From: Candidatus Latescibacterota bacterium
GTDB taxonomy: Bacteria; Latescibacterota; UBA2968
Direction of reading: 5' to 3'
DNA length: 35,551 nucleotides
NCBI GenBank assembly: GCA_022823725.1
Contig: JAJEHL010000006.1
Coordinates: 1-35,551, forward strand
The notes beneath the pieces were generated by a model. The model was not told the DNA's origin, did not search any database, and worked only from the letters and a program-made list of their open reading frames with translations. Below are positions 24,534 through 32,726 of this stretch, piece after piece; position 1 is the first letter of the stretch, and every line of letters begins with the position of its first letter. The position numbers and the translations under genes were made by a program.

Positions 24534-25400
24534 ATGAAAGGCATCTTACTCGCAGGTGGAGCTGGCACCCGCCTTTATCCCATCACGCGCGTGGTCAGCA
24601 AACAACTCCAGCCCGTTTACGACAAACCCATGATCTACTATCCCCTCTCCGTCCTCATGCTGGCCGGCATCCGCGATATCTTGATCATCTCCACCCCCCA
24701 CGACCTGCCCCTCTACCGACGTTTATTCGACGACGGCTCCTATATCGGCCTCAACATCACTTATGCCGAACAACCGCGCCCCGAAGGCGTTGCCCAGTCA
24801 TTTGTGATCGGAAGCGATTTTATAGACCGCGACCCCGTCTGCCTAATATTTGGCGACAACATCTTCTACGGCCATGGACTCGGCACAATATTAGATCGAG
24901 CCGGACAACTCACCAAAGGCGGCCTCATCTTTGGATATGCAGTAACCGACCCCGAGCGATATGGCGTCATCGAATTTGACAGCAAAGGCCGTATCATCGG
25001 CATAGAAGAAAAACCCGAACACCCCAAATCGCGCTACGCCGTTCCCGGCCTCTATTTTTACGACAACCAGGTCGTTGACATCGCCAAAAACCTCACACCC
25101 TCGGCGCGCGGAGAATACGAAATCACCGATGTAAACGAAGCATATCTCAAACGCAAGCAACTCGAAGTCGAATTGCTCGGCCGCGGGTATTGCTGGCTCG
25201 ACACTGGCACATTTGAATCGCTTCACCAGGCATCGGGATTTGTCCAGGCAATTCAAGAACGCCAGGGCCTCAAAATCGCGTGCATTGAAGAAATCGCCTA
25301 TCGCCGGGGATACATCGACGCCGCACAACTCGAACAACTCGCGCAAACCATGGCGCAAAACAGCTACGGCCAATTTCTATTATCGGTCCTGAACGAATAG
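24534..25400 (+). CDS. rfbA: Glucose-1-phosphate thymidylyltransferase
   Basis: A 288-aa protein of normal family length. It makes dTDP-glucose from glucose-1-phosphate and dTTP, the first step to dTDP-rhamnose and other deoxysugars. Family motifs are present: [16 protein letters not shown] (nucleotide binding), [26 protein letters not shown], and [23 protein letters not shown] 24534 has AGGAG 6 nt upstream, preferred to an in-frame start at 24510. It stands alone: no rfbB, C or D is next to it, so the other steps must be encoded elsewhere. The stop codon overlaps the left end of repeat copy C. Confidence 0.95.
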   Translation: MKGILLAGGAGTRLYPITRVVSKQLQPVYDKPMIYYPLSVLMLAGIRDILIISTPHDLPLYRRLFDDGSYIGLNITYAEQPRPEGVAQSFVIGSDFIDRDPVCLIFGDNIFYGHGLGTILDRAGQLTKGGLIFGYAVTDPERYGVIEFDSKGRIIGIEEKPEHPKSRYAVPGLYFYDNQVVDIAKNLTPSARGEYEITDVNEAYLKRKQLEVELLGRGYCWLDTGTFESLHQASGFVQAIQERQGLKIACIEEIAYRRGYIDAAQLEQLAQTMAQNSYGQFLLSVLNE

Positions 25401-25530
25401 ACGAATAGACGACCCCGCCCTACCACCCAAAACCTCTGGATTGCGGCTAAGGCATGCCCCTGCATGGTTTAAGCAGGGGACATGCCGCAATGACGGCTTT
25501 CATGTACTTATCTGTTCCATTGATTCGCGC
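25395..25530. repeat. MITE-like intergenic repeat (copy C)
   Basis: Left end GAATAGACGAATAGACGACC, right end TTGATTCGCGC. The core has ATTGCGGC, CCCCTGC-N9-GCAGGGG and GCCGCAAT. It fills nearly the whole gap between two convergent genes and so may serve as a bidirectional transcript end; it even supplies the TAG stop of rfbA (25398-25400). Confidence 0.8.
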
Positions 25531-25533
25531 CTC

Positions 25534-28338
25534 TCAAACTACCGGATGCATCGCGTGCCAATCCGTAGCCTGTTCATAGGCTCGTGCAACAGCCAGAATC
25601 GTCGTCTCATCGTATAAATTGCCCAAAAAAGTCAACCCTCTCGGCGTACCCTCGGCAAACCCACATGGCAAAATAACCGCGGGATGTCCCGTCAAATTAG
25701 TCACAGCCAAACTCGTCCTTCCACCGCGCGGCACCAGCACCGCATCCCAGTCTTGCATCACCTGCGCCACATCGCGCATCAACAGAGCACGCAAACGCTG
25801 CGCCCGCAAATACTCCACAGCCGTCACCGCGCGCGCCGCTCGAAAAGTATTGGGCCACGCACTCTTATCCGCTTCCGTCATCACATCCAGTTCTCCGCGC
25901 AGGGTTGCATCGTCAAACATCGCGGAAGACTCAACCCGAAGCACCATCGCAATCGCATCCGTCGGATAATCCGGCAGCGAAACGGGTTGTAAATCAGCAC
26001 CTAAACCGCGCATCACCTCCAGCGCGGCGGCATAAACACCAGCGGGATCTTCGCCATCTGCCTCCTTCTGAAACTCAGACGCCAGATACCCAATCCGCAA
26101 CCCGGATAAATCCACATCGGGACACCAGTTAAACGGCGCATCCACCACCGAACGATCCTTTCCATCTGGTCCACAAATCGCGTGAAACACAGCAGCACAA
26201 TCCTCTACACTGCGGCACATAGGCCCCAATTTATCCATTGTCCAGCTCAGCGCCATCGCGCCATAACGACTCACGCGCCCATAAGTCGGGCGCAACCCCA
26301 CCACGCCGCATGTGTGACTGGGCGACACAATAGAACCCTGCGTTTCAGACCCGATACTGAACCCCACCAAACCCGCCGCGGTTGCCGCGCCAGACCCGGC
26401 CGACGACCCGCTCGATCCCGTATCGGTATCCCACGGATTGCGCGTCATACCCTCAAACCACGTCGGTCCCGACGCCAGCGCACCCAGTGACAACTTGGCG
26501 ACCAGCACAGCGCCCGCCTGTCTCAATTTTTTAACCACACTCGCATCCTCATTGGGCACTTGATCTCTAAACGGCGTGGCACCCCACGTCGTGCGAACAC
26601 CCTTTGTACTCAACAAATCTTTCGCACCCCAGGGAATGCCGTGCAACGGACCTCTATAATCGCCCCTCGCGATCTCCGCCTCAGCGGCTCTTGCCTGCTC
26701 CATCGCCAGATCTTCTGTCAGCGTAACCACACACTTCAATTTCTCCCCATAACGCGCAAGGCGATCCAGGTACAACCGCGTCAACTCAACCGGTGAAATC
26801 TCCCTCTGCTCAATCAAACGCGCAAGAGAACTCGCTGGCAAAAAAGCCAGTTCATCATCGGCATCTGGCCGCGCAATATCTGCGTCACTCAGCGCAAACG
26901 GCTGCTGCTCGCCCTCGGGCACATCCCCCGGCACAAACACCAGCGGAGGCTCGACATCATATCCCACCGACACATTGCGCAAAGCGACATATTGCCGCCC
27001 CTGCTTTTCAATTTGCCCCCGCACCTTTTGCCATTGCGCCCTGGAAAACGGCAACCGGGCAACATCTGCCAACCCCGATACCGCGCGATCCACCAGTGCA
27101 TCTTCGCGCTCGGCAACCTCATCCAAAAACACATGCCGAATTTCCGTATCGATATCCGGGCTACACCCCTCACCTATTTCACCGTGCGTGTACAAAAGCT
27201 GGGGAACCCCAACCTCGTTCTCGGATGTCGCACAACGCTCCAGACTCGGCAACCAATCCGACACCGTCTCATCCTCTGGCGAAACCCGGTATGCCCGCCA
27301 GGTCTCCCCCACATCCCGCGATACAAACAACACAATCGCATTTGTCGGATCGGCCCAATGCCCACCGCGCTTACACACCACGCCCGCCGCGTACAGCACC
27401 CCATCCTTTGACACACTCAACACACACCGATCAGACATCGCACATGGCCCAAAAACTTTCTCTGCCAAAGGCAAAAAAGACTGGCACTCCCACTTCCCCC
27501 TTTGCCAGCGATACAAAAACGTCTCGTCAAACTCGCCCTCTCGTCGGTTCAACGTAAAAAGTGCCACATCGCCCCCAAAGGCCACCACATTGCCAATGCG
27601 AACATCAAACCCATCGCTGTATTCAATTACACACGGAGAATCTGGCGTCACGGGCAAGTCGAGCCTTTCCCCCGCCACTGTCTCCCATGTCTCACCCCAA
27701 TCGCGCGACCGCATCATACCAAAACCGCGCCCCTTTGTATCTCCCGGATTATCCTCATTGCTCCGCGCAAGGTGAAAAGACAAATACAGCACATCCCCTT
27801 CAATATGGATACAATTCTCAAGATGCACATAAGCCGACGGTCCCAGAGGATCGACCAGCTTCACCGGCGTTGTCCAATCCCCATCCACGGACCGCTTCTG
27901 ATAAAACAGACCCCAGGGTCGCTCGCGCTGATATGCCCCCCGAAAACACGCATGCAACACATCGCGCGCATCACATACCAGACTGGGATAAGTCGCATTC
28001 ACACCGCCAAAAGGCGGGAGCATTTTCCACGCGGACGTATCATTGGGACGTACACTCACCGCGTGTTGCATCGGATTGTGATGCGGGCCAAACGCGAGAT
28101 AGAGATACCCCTTTGAATCCATCGTCATTGCCGCGCCCGCGTGATTATCAACCCCATCCGCCACAAAAACTGGATCGCTCCACGTTTTCGCCTCGTGACA
28201 ATAGGTTGCCGCATACGTCTTGTGAATCTGATCCAGCCACACCACATGCGTCTTGCCCTCGTGCGTAATAATTTTATTACTCATCCCATACGCCGTGCCA
28301 CGCGTCGAACCGGTTTTTGACAAAACAGTATAGTCCAT
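25534..28338 (-). CDS. BNR-repeat / amidase fusion protein
   Basis: A 934-aa protein. Residues 1 to about 455 form a BNR-type beta-propeller (HVVWLDQIHKTYAATY, SRDWGETWE, SRDVGETWR), like the BNR_4 family found in glycan-related proteins. Residues from about 490 to the end form an amidase-signature hydrolase: catalytic Lys in PWGAKDLLSTKG, the Gly/Ser-rich GSSGSSAGSGAA and the nucleophile loop GSETQGSI. Both halves look intact. ATG 28338 follows GAGAGG; an in-frame GTG at 28377 is possible. No signal peptide is seen. It hydrolyses an amide bond; the beta-propeller could bind the substrate (inference). Its start faces the SDR gene at 28420, so the 80-bp gap holds divergent promoters. Confidence 0.88.
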   Translation of the reverse strand: MDYTVLSKTGSTRGTAYGMSNKIITHEGKTHVVWLDQIHKTYAATYCHEAKTWSDPVFVADGVDNHAGAAMTMDSKGYLYLAFGPHHNPMQHAVSVRPNDTSAWKMLPPFGGVNATYPSLVCDARDVLHACFRGAYQRERPWGLFYQKRSVDGDWTTPVKLVDPLGPSAYVHLENCIHIEGDVLYLSFHLARSNEDNPGDTKGRGFGMMRSRDWGETWETVAGERLDLPVTPDSPCVIEYSDGFDVRIGNVVAFGGDVALFTLNRREGEFDETFLYRWQRGKWECQSFLPLAEKVFGPCAMSDRCVLSVSKDGVLYAAGVVCKRGGHWADPTNAIVLFVSRDVGETWRAYRVSPEDETVSDWLPSLERCATSENEVGVPQLLYTHGEIGEGCSPDIDTEIRHVFLDEVAEREDALVDRAVSGLADVARLPFSRAQWQKVRGQIEKQGRQYVALRNVSVGYDVEPPLVFVPGDVPEGEQQPFALSDADIARPDADDELAFLPASSLARLIEQREISPVELTRLYLDRLARYGEKLKCVVTLTEDLAMEQARAAEAEIARGDYRGPLHGIPWGAKDLLSTKGVRTTWGATPFRDQVPNEDASVVKKLRQAGAVLVAKLSLGALASGPTWFEGMTRNPWDTDTGSSGSSAGSGAATAAGLVGFSIGSETQGSIVSPSHTCGVVGLRPTYGRVSRYGAMALSWTMDKLGPMCRSVEDCAAVFHAICGPDGKDRSVVDAPFNWCPDVDLSGLRIGYLASEFQKEADGEDPAGVYAAALEVMRGLGADLQPVSLPDYPTDAIAMVLRVESSAMFDDATLRGELDVMTEADKSAWPNTFRAARAVTAVEYLRAQRLRALLMRDVAQVMQDWDAVLVPRGGRTSLAVTNLTGHPAVILPCGFAEGTPRGLTFLGNLYDETTILAVARAYEQATDWHAMHPVV

Positions 28339-28358
28339 AACACAACCTCTCGGTATTG

Positions 28359-28387
28359 TTGCGCTCTTACCCTTCACCTGCTATAAT
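28359..28387 (+). promoter_or_regulatory. Promoter candidate for the SDR gene
   Basis: A perfect TATAAT (28382-28387) lies 17 nt after TTGCGC (28359-28364), 33 nt before ATG 28420. The -35 box matches consensus in only three positions. Confidence 0.4.
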
Positions 28388-28419
28388 AGGCATCATCAAC
28401 TTCATACGAAAGGAAAGAA

Positions 28420-29244
28420 ATGCCCAATCTGAAAAACAAAGTCGCCCTGATAACCGGTGCCGGTGGTGAACACGGTATCGGACGTGCAATAGCACTGCGC
28501 TTCGCACGAGAAGGCGCTGATATTGTTATCTGTGATCTGAATACAAATGCCCGCGGCGACTGGGCTGGATTGCCCGCGGTAGCCGAAGAAATCGAAGCAA
28601 TGGGACGCCGGGTTCTCGCAACAGAAGTCGATGTCACCAGCGCAGAGCAAGTCCAACAAATGGTGAACACCGCACGCGCGCACTTTGGCAAAATCGACAT
28701 CCTCGTCAACAACGCGGGTGCCCCCGCCGGACCAGACCGCGTACCCATTGCCGAATTAGAAGAAGACGCTTTCGACCTCGTCCAGCGCGTAAATGTCAAA
28801 GGCACCTTCTTGTGCTCCCGCGCCGTTGTCCGCCACCTCATCAAACGGAATAACGGAGGCAAAATTATCAACATCTCATCAACCGCGGGCCTGCGCGGAG
28901 TCGCCAGATTTGCGGCCTATTGCGCCTCAAAATTTGCCGTCATCGGGTTCACGCAATGCCTCGCCCATGAAATGGGACCCTACGGCATCCAGGTCAACGC
29001 AATTTGCCCCGGCCTCATTGAAACCGAACGCCTGCGCGGCATAGCCAGCGGATTAAAACCCAGCGGAACATCGATCGAAGAATTTCAAGCGCGAATGGTT
29101 GAACGCTCCTCTCAGAACAACCCACTCGGCCGCATTGGACAGCCAGAAGATGTTGCAAACGTAGCAGCGTTTTTGGCCTCTCCCGATGGCGATTACATGA
29201 CCGGACAGGCAATCAGCATATCGGGCGGAGCGGCCATGCATTAG
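28420..29244 (+). CDS. Short-chain dehydrogenase/reductase (classical SDR)
   Basis: A 274-aa NAD(P)-dependent oxidoreductase. It has the nucleotide-binding motif TGAGGEHGIG, NNAG, the active-site Ser in NISSTAG and YCASK (Tyr/Lys), then PGLIETE and a C-terminal GQAISISGG typical of 3-oxoacyl-ACP-reductase-like or sugar-alcohol dehydrogenases. The substrate is not predictable. ATG 28420 is preceded by AGGAAAG. It is a single-gene unit; a hairpin (29262-29283) and a tandem repeat follow. Confidence 0.93.
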   Translation: MPNLKNKVALITGAGGEHGIGRAIALRFAREGADIVICDLNTNARGDWAGLPAVAEEIEAMGRRVLATEVDVTSAEQVQQMVNTARAHFGKIDILVNNAGAPAGPDRVPIAELEEDAFDLVQRVNVKGTFLCSRAVVRHLIKRNNGGKIINISSTAGLRGVARFAAYCASKFAVIGFTQCLAHEMGPYGIQVNAICPGLIETERLRGIASGLKPSGTSIEEFQARMVERSSQNNPLGRIGQPEDVANVAAFLASPDGDYMTGQAISISGGAAMH

Positions 29245-29261
29245 CCCCAGTAATCAGTCCA

Positions 29262-29323
29262 TCCCTGCTTACACCCGCAGGGACATGCCTGCGTACATCT
29301 GCGTACATCTGCGTACATCTGCG
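29262..29323. repeat. Hairpin and 10-bp tandem repeat
   Basis: TCCCTGC (29262-29268) pairs with GCAGGGA (29277-29283), similar to the inner hairpin of the dispersed repeats. Directly after, the unit GCGTACATCT occurs three times plus GCG (29291-29323). It lies between two convergent gene ends. Confidence 0.7.
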
Positions 29324-29325
29324 GA

Positions 29326-30162
29326 TTAACACAAAATGCGCTGATCGCTCAAATCCTTGCCACCAACCGTGCGCGTAAGCGACCCGCCCAAATACTCGAC
29401 AACCTCCAAATCGGCCAGCGCATTGATAATATTATACATCGTAGGCAAATCTTCCCAACGCGCGCGGTTCCACGTAATGCACCCATCGCCGATCAAATGT
29501 TCCTCAACCTTTCGATGCCCCCCCTTTGCAGGCGTAATAACCGGATACGCAATATCCTCCGTACCCCATACCCCAGTCCGAGGCATATATTTGTAGTGAA
29601 GCGTCCCATCGACCTTCCCTCCACCGCCTTTTGCAGGCGTCGAACCTTCGGATTTTGGCCTCAAATTCGTCACCGAAATATCCAGAAAATTGAACCCCAA
29701 CCAACCCGCAACAGCTTGCGCCTCGCTACTCGTAATACGCGGCTCGGGCATCTCGCAATAAATTTTTGAAAACCCGAGTTCTTCGCGCCCGGTGATAATC
29801 GGATCACAGAGATTTTCCCAAAGCACAGAGAGAAAAGGCCCGCGAACATGGTCTTTCTCTCCCTTAAACACCGCCGGAAAAGAAACACCCAGAATATTGT
29901 AACCGCGTCCCGCCAGCCACTCAATTTCCTTCATATAATTGGCATACACCGACACAACAGGCTCCCCGCCGAGTTCAAAACAATCGGGCAAAAGCGCCTT
30001 GAGCTGCTTCGCATTTGAAAGAAACGACACCGAAATCGACGTATTCTTCGGATTATCCACACATTCAAATTTGCGACCATCTGGACCCTGGCGAGGCCCC
30101 ATAAGCGGACCGAAATGCGTGGGCATCCGATACATCTTACCCGGTTGAAATTTATAAGCCAT
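29326..30162 (-). CDS. Acetoacetate decarboxylase-family protein
   Basis: A 278-aa protein. The segment GREELGFSKIYCEMP matches the catalytic-lysine region of acetoacetate decarboxylase (family motif GREExGFPKK; here Lys follows Ser). SVYANYMKEIEWLAGRGYNIL is also typical. Family members decarboxylate 3-oxoacids through a Schiff base, or act as hydratase/aldolases. ATG 30162 has AAGGAGC 4 nt upstream. It is the last gene of a three-gene operon after an SDR and a Gfo/Idh/MocA enzyme, which suggests a catabolic path producing a 3-oxoacid (inference). Confidence 0.85.
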   Translation of the reverse strand: MAYKFQPGKMYRMPTHFGPLMGPRQGPDGRKFECVDNPKNTSISVSFLSNAKQLKALLPDCFELGGEPVVSVYANYMKEIEWLAGRGYNILGVSFPAVFKGEKDHVRGPFLSVLWENLCDPIITGREELGFSKIYCEMPEPRITSSEAQAVAGWLGFNFLDISVTNLRPKSEGSTPAKGGGGKVDGTLHYKYMPRTGVWGTEDIAYPVITPAKGGHRKVEEHLIGDGCITWNRARWEDLPTMYNIINALADLEVVEYLGGSLTRTVGGKDLSDQRILC

Positions 30163-30187
30163 AAAAGCTCCTTTTTTTATTTTTCAC

Positions 30188-31000
30188 CTACTCCTCATTC
30201 AAATTATCAACCATAGACAGCGGCGACCCCGCAAAAAGCCCGGCATCCACGGGCAAAACCACGCCCGATATCCAGCGCGACTCATCGCTACCCAAAAACA
30301 CGGCTGCCCATGCAATATCCCATGCATTACCCTCTGTCCCCAGCGGCGCAATTTTGCGGCGGCGTTCTCGCGCCTCCTCGGAAATTTGACGCACAAAAGT
30401 CGTGTGAAGATGCCCGGGCGCAATACTATTCACACGCACATTTTCGCGCCCGTGGTGAACCGCTGCCAATCGCGTCAGCGTAATAATCCCCCCTTTGGTA
30501 ATGCCATAGGGGACATTCCTCGAATTGCCAGCGCGCATACCGTCAATAGACGAAATATTAATAACAGAACCGCCCCCAGACGCCGCCATCTCGGGAATCG
30601 CGTACTTACACAAAAAAACCATACTCTTAAGCCCCACATCCATCACGCGGTCCCAGAGTTCCTCATCGATCTCCGTCACCATGCCAGCCCCGTAACTCCC
30701 CACATTATTAAACAAAATATCCAATTTCCCGTAATGTTCAACAGCCGCATCCACAATCTTCCGACATTCATCCGTCTTTGAAACATCGGCCAAAACGATC
30801 TCTGCCTCTCCGCCCTCTGCCCGAATCTCCGCCCGGGTCCTCTCCGCATTCTCCGCGTCAATATCCGCCAGAATCACCCTCGCACCTTCGCGTGCAAAAA
30901 GCACCGCAGTCGCACTCCCCACACCTCTCAATTTCCTCTCATCCATCTCGCGCGTACCCGCACCCGTAACAATAGCGACCTTATCTTTCAAACGATCCAT
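30188..31000 (-). CDS. Short-chain dehydrogenase/reductase
   Basis: A 270-aa SDR with VAIVTGAGTRE, an insert before the Gly-rich loop continues (GVGSATAV), FNNVG, NISSIDG and YGITK catalytic residues. The tail SGVVLPVDAGLFAG is typical. ATG 31000 has GAGGAG 5 nt upstream; this SD overlaps the stop of the preceding Gfo/Idh/MocA gene (9 nt apart). It should oxidise or reduce an alcohol/ketone together with its operon neighbours; the substrate is unknown. Confidence 0.92.
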   Translation of the reverse strand: MDRLKDKVAIVTGAGTREMDERKLRGVGSATAVLFAREGARVILADIDAENAERTRAEIRAEGGEAEIVLADVSKTDECRKIVDAAVEHYGKLDILFNNVGSYGAGMVTEIDEELWDRVMDVGLKSMVFLCKYAIPEMAASGGGSVINISSIDGMRAGNSRNVPYGITKGGIITLTRLAAVHHGRENVRVNSIAPGHLHTTFVRQISEEARERRRKIAPLGTEGNAWDIAWAAVFLGSDESRWISGVVLPVDAGLFAGSPLSMVDNLNEE

Positions 31001-31009
31001 AAAAACTCC

Positions 31010-32047
31010 TCATTTCGGAATCACGACCCTGCGCCCTCGCGACATCAGCGCAACCTCATAAACCTTCATAACAGACAGCGCGAACGCCAGAGATCCGACC
31101 TCTGCCGTCCTATCTTCCAGAACACAATCGCAAAAATAGCGCAGTTCATCGTAAAAGCCTTGCGTGAAAAGAGCCTTGTTCTCAAGCGTCCCCAGCGTAT
31201 CCTGAGGCTCCCATGAGATCGCACCAGAATCCAAACCCGTGGGAATATAATTTGTCGTACGTGAATAATTAAAAGGAATACCGCGTTCCAAAGTCACGCG
31301 GAGATCTTTATCAATCGCCACATGCTGATTCCCCCAAAAAGCATACCGCTCGCATCCACGGCGTGCGGAAACCAGATTAAAAGACCCCACGACACCGCTC
31401 GCAAATTCGAGAATACACACACCAGTACCATAATCACTTCTATGCATAGTCACAGCCGAAACAGCCCCGCCAACAGCGAGAAGCAGCGAAAGTGGATGGC
31501 AACCATTCTTCAGCCAATTGGGCGCCTCGCGCGATCTGAGCACCTGCTCTCCATCCTCGGGAATCGTCATCGGATACTCTGCGGAAAGCCCTCTGAGCGG
31601 ACCGCAATCCTCTGTCCCCATCAACTCAATCACCTTCCGGGTCGCCGGCATAAATGCCTTCTTAAAACCAACAACAACCACGCGATCCCCGCGATGGCGC
31701 ATCATCGTTTCCACCTCGGAAGCGAGCGTAGCAGGCGGCTTCTCCATCCACACATGCAGCCCGGCATCCAGCGCCTCGCACGCCAGCTCTGGATGTGCTT
31801 CTGGAGATACACAAATAAAAACGCAATCCAGATCCTCACCCGCGTACATATCCGCAGTGCTGGCATAACAAGCACCCACGCCGTATTCCTCCGCCGTCGC
31901 CTTCGCGAGATCCAATCTCAAATCGCAAAACGCCTTAAGCCTCACCGGAAGATAATGCATCGCAGGCAGAATATTCCTGTAGCAATGTGACCCCACGCCA
32001 ACAACGCCGACATTCAGACGGCTTTCGAACTCCCTCTGGTAACTCAT
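31010..32047 (-). CDS. Gfo/Idh/MocA-family oxidoreductase
   Basis: A 345-aa NAD(P)-dependent dehydrogenase. It has the N-terminal Rossmann motif [14 protein letters not shown] and the family signature VWMEKPPAT; the C-terminal domain contains [13 protein letters not shown], with His as a likely catalytic residue. Family members oxidise sugars, inositols or related compounds. ATG 32047 (MSYQRE) is supported by AGAAGGA; an in-frame GTG at 32065 is weaker. It starts an operon with the SDR and decarboxylase genes. Repeat copy D lies just upstream. Confidence 0.9.
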   Translation of the reverse strand: MSYQREFESRLNVGVVGVGSHCYRNILPAMHYLPVRLKAFCDLRLDLAKATAEEYGVGACYASTADMYAGEDLDCVFICVSPEAHPELACEALDAGLHVWMEKPPATLASEVETMMRHRGDRVVVVGFKKAFMPATRKVIELMGTEDCGPLRGLSAEYPMTIPEDGEQVLRSREAPNWLKNGCHPLSLLLAVGGAVSAVTMHRSDYGTGVCILEFASGVVGSFNLVSARRGCERYAFWGNQHVAIDKDLRVTLERGIPFNYSRTTNYIPTGLDSGAISWEPQDTLGTLENKALFTQGFYDELRYFCDCVLEDRTAEVGSLAFALSVMKVYEVALMSRGRRVVIPK

Positions 32048-32088
32048 AGTGGCATCCTTCTGCACAACGTCAGTAATGAAAAAAACAA

Positions 32089-32160
32089 CTGGATTGCGGC
32101 TTTAAGCATGCCGCAATGACGATTAGTACTCGTCACGCCCCTGCTTAAGGCGTCCAAGAT
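32089..32160. repeat. Palindromic intergenic repeat, short type (copy D)
   Basis: CTGGATTGCGGCTTTAAGC opens an inverted repeat with ATTGCGGC/GCCGCAAT; CGTCACGCCCCTGCTTAAGG follows. The order of blocks (palindrome, ACTCGTCAC, second partial hairpin, TCCA end) matches copy A at 11998-12076. The second hairpin is decayed. Confidence 0.8.
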
Positions 32161-32174
32161 AGGGCTAATTCGCA

Positions 32175-32579
32175 TCATCTGGCAAAACTGGAGCGCATTT
32201 TAACACCCCACCTGCCACCCTCATACGTCAAAACATAAAGTGAATCGTGAGCGGCAATCACCGAACCGTCTTCGCGGTACCGGGTAAATTGCGTATCAAC
32301 GTGAATTTTCTCATCCGAACAATGGACGATCTCGCGCCGGGTCCAAACACTATAGTGCCAGCCGATATTGCCCAACCCGGTCCTCACGCGCGCGATAAAC
32401 GCATCGTCCATATCCGCATCTTCCCATCGGTGCATAATTCCCGAAGCCAGGCGAAAATGCGGAAAATGCATCGTCGCTTTCCACGCCTGCAGATCCAACG
32501 CATTAAAACCAGCCATCCACGCATCCAGCACGGGAATCGCCCGTTCTCTCGCCTGTGCAACCGCTTTTTCTGACGGCAT
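32175..32579 (-). CDS. SnoaL/NTF2-like small protein
   Basis: A 134-aa protein of typical NTF2-like size. The pattern ILDAWMAGFNALDLQAW near the start, FPHFRLASG, TRYREDGSV, and a final GGRWGVKMRSSF fits the cone-shaped alpha+beta fold of SnoaL-like domains. ATG 32579 follows AGGAGG by 6 nt; a longer frame to 32666 runs into repeat copy E. Such proteins are isomerases, hydratases or ligand-binding proteins; no specific role can be read. It lies between the CoA-transferase and Gfo/Idh/MocA genes, all on one strand but separated by repeats. Confidence 0.8.
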   Translation of the reverse strand: MPSEKAVAQARERAIPVLDAWMAGFNALDLQAWKATMHFPHFRLASGIMHRWEDADMDDAFIARVRTGLGNIGWHYSVWTRREIVHCSDEKIHVDTQFTRYREDGSVIAAHDSLYVLTYEGGRWGVKMRSSFAR

Positions 32580-32596
32580 AAAAGTCCTCCTGGTAC

Positions 32597-32724
32597 GAAT
32601 AGACGAATAGACGAACCCCACCCAACCACCCAAAACCTCTGGATTGCGGCTAACACCATGCCGCAATGACGGTCTATTTGTCTATGAACTGACCTGAACC
32701 AGTTATACCCCACTCTGTCTATTC
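32597..32724. repeat. MITE-like intergenic repeat (copy E)
   Basis: Left end GAATAGACGAATAGACGAAC and right end CTGTCTATTC are inverted termini (GAATAGAC/GTCTATTC exact). The core keeps ATTGCGGC (32643-32650) and GCCGCAAT but has lost the inner CCCTGC/GCAGGG hairpin. It fills the gap between the CoA-transferase stop and the SnoaL-like gene. Confidence 0.8.
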
Positions 32725-32726
32725 TC

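Noticed and set aside
29291-29323. CRISPR-like repeat
   Set aside because: The 10-bp units are directly adjacent without spacers; it is a simple tandem repeat.
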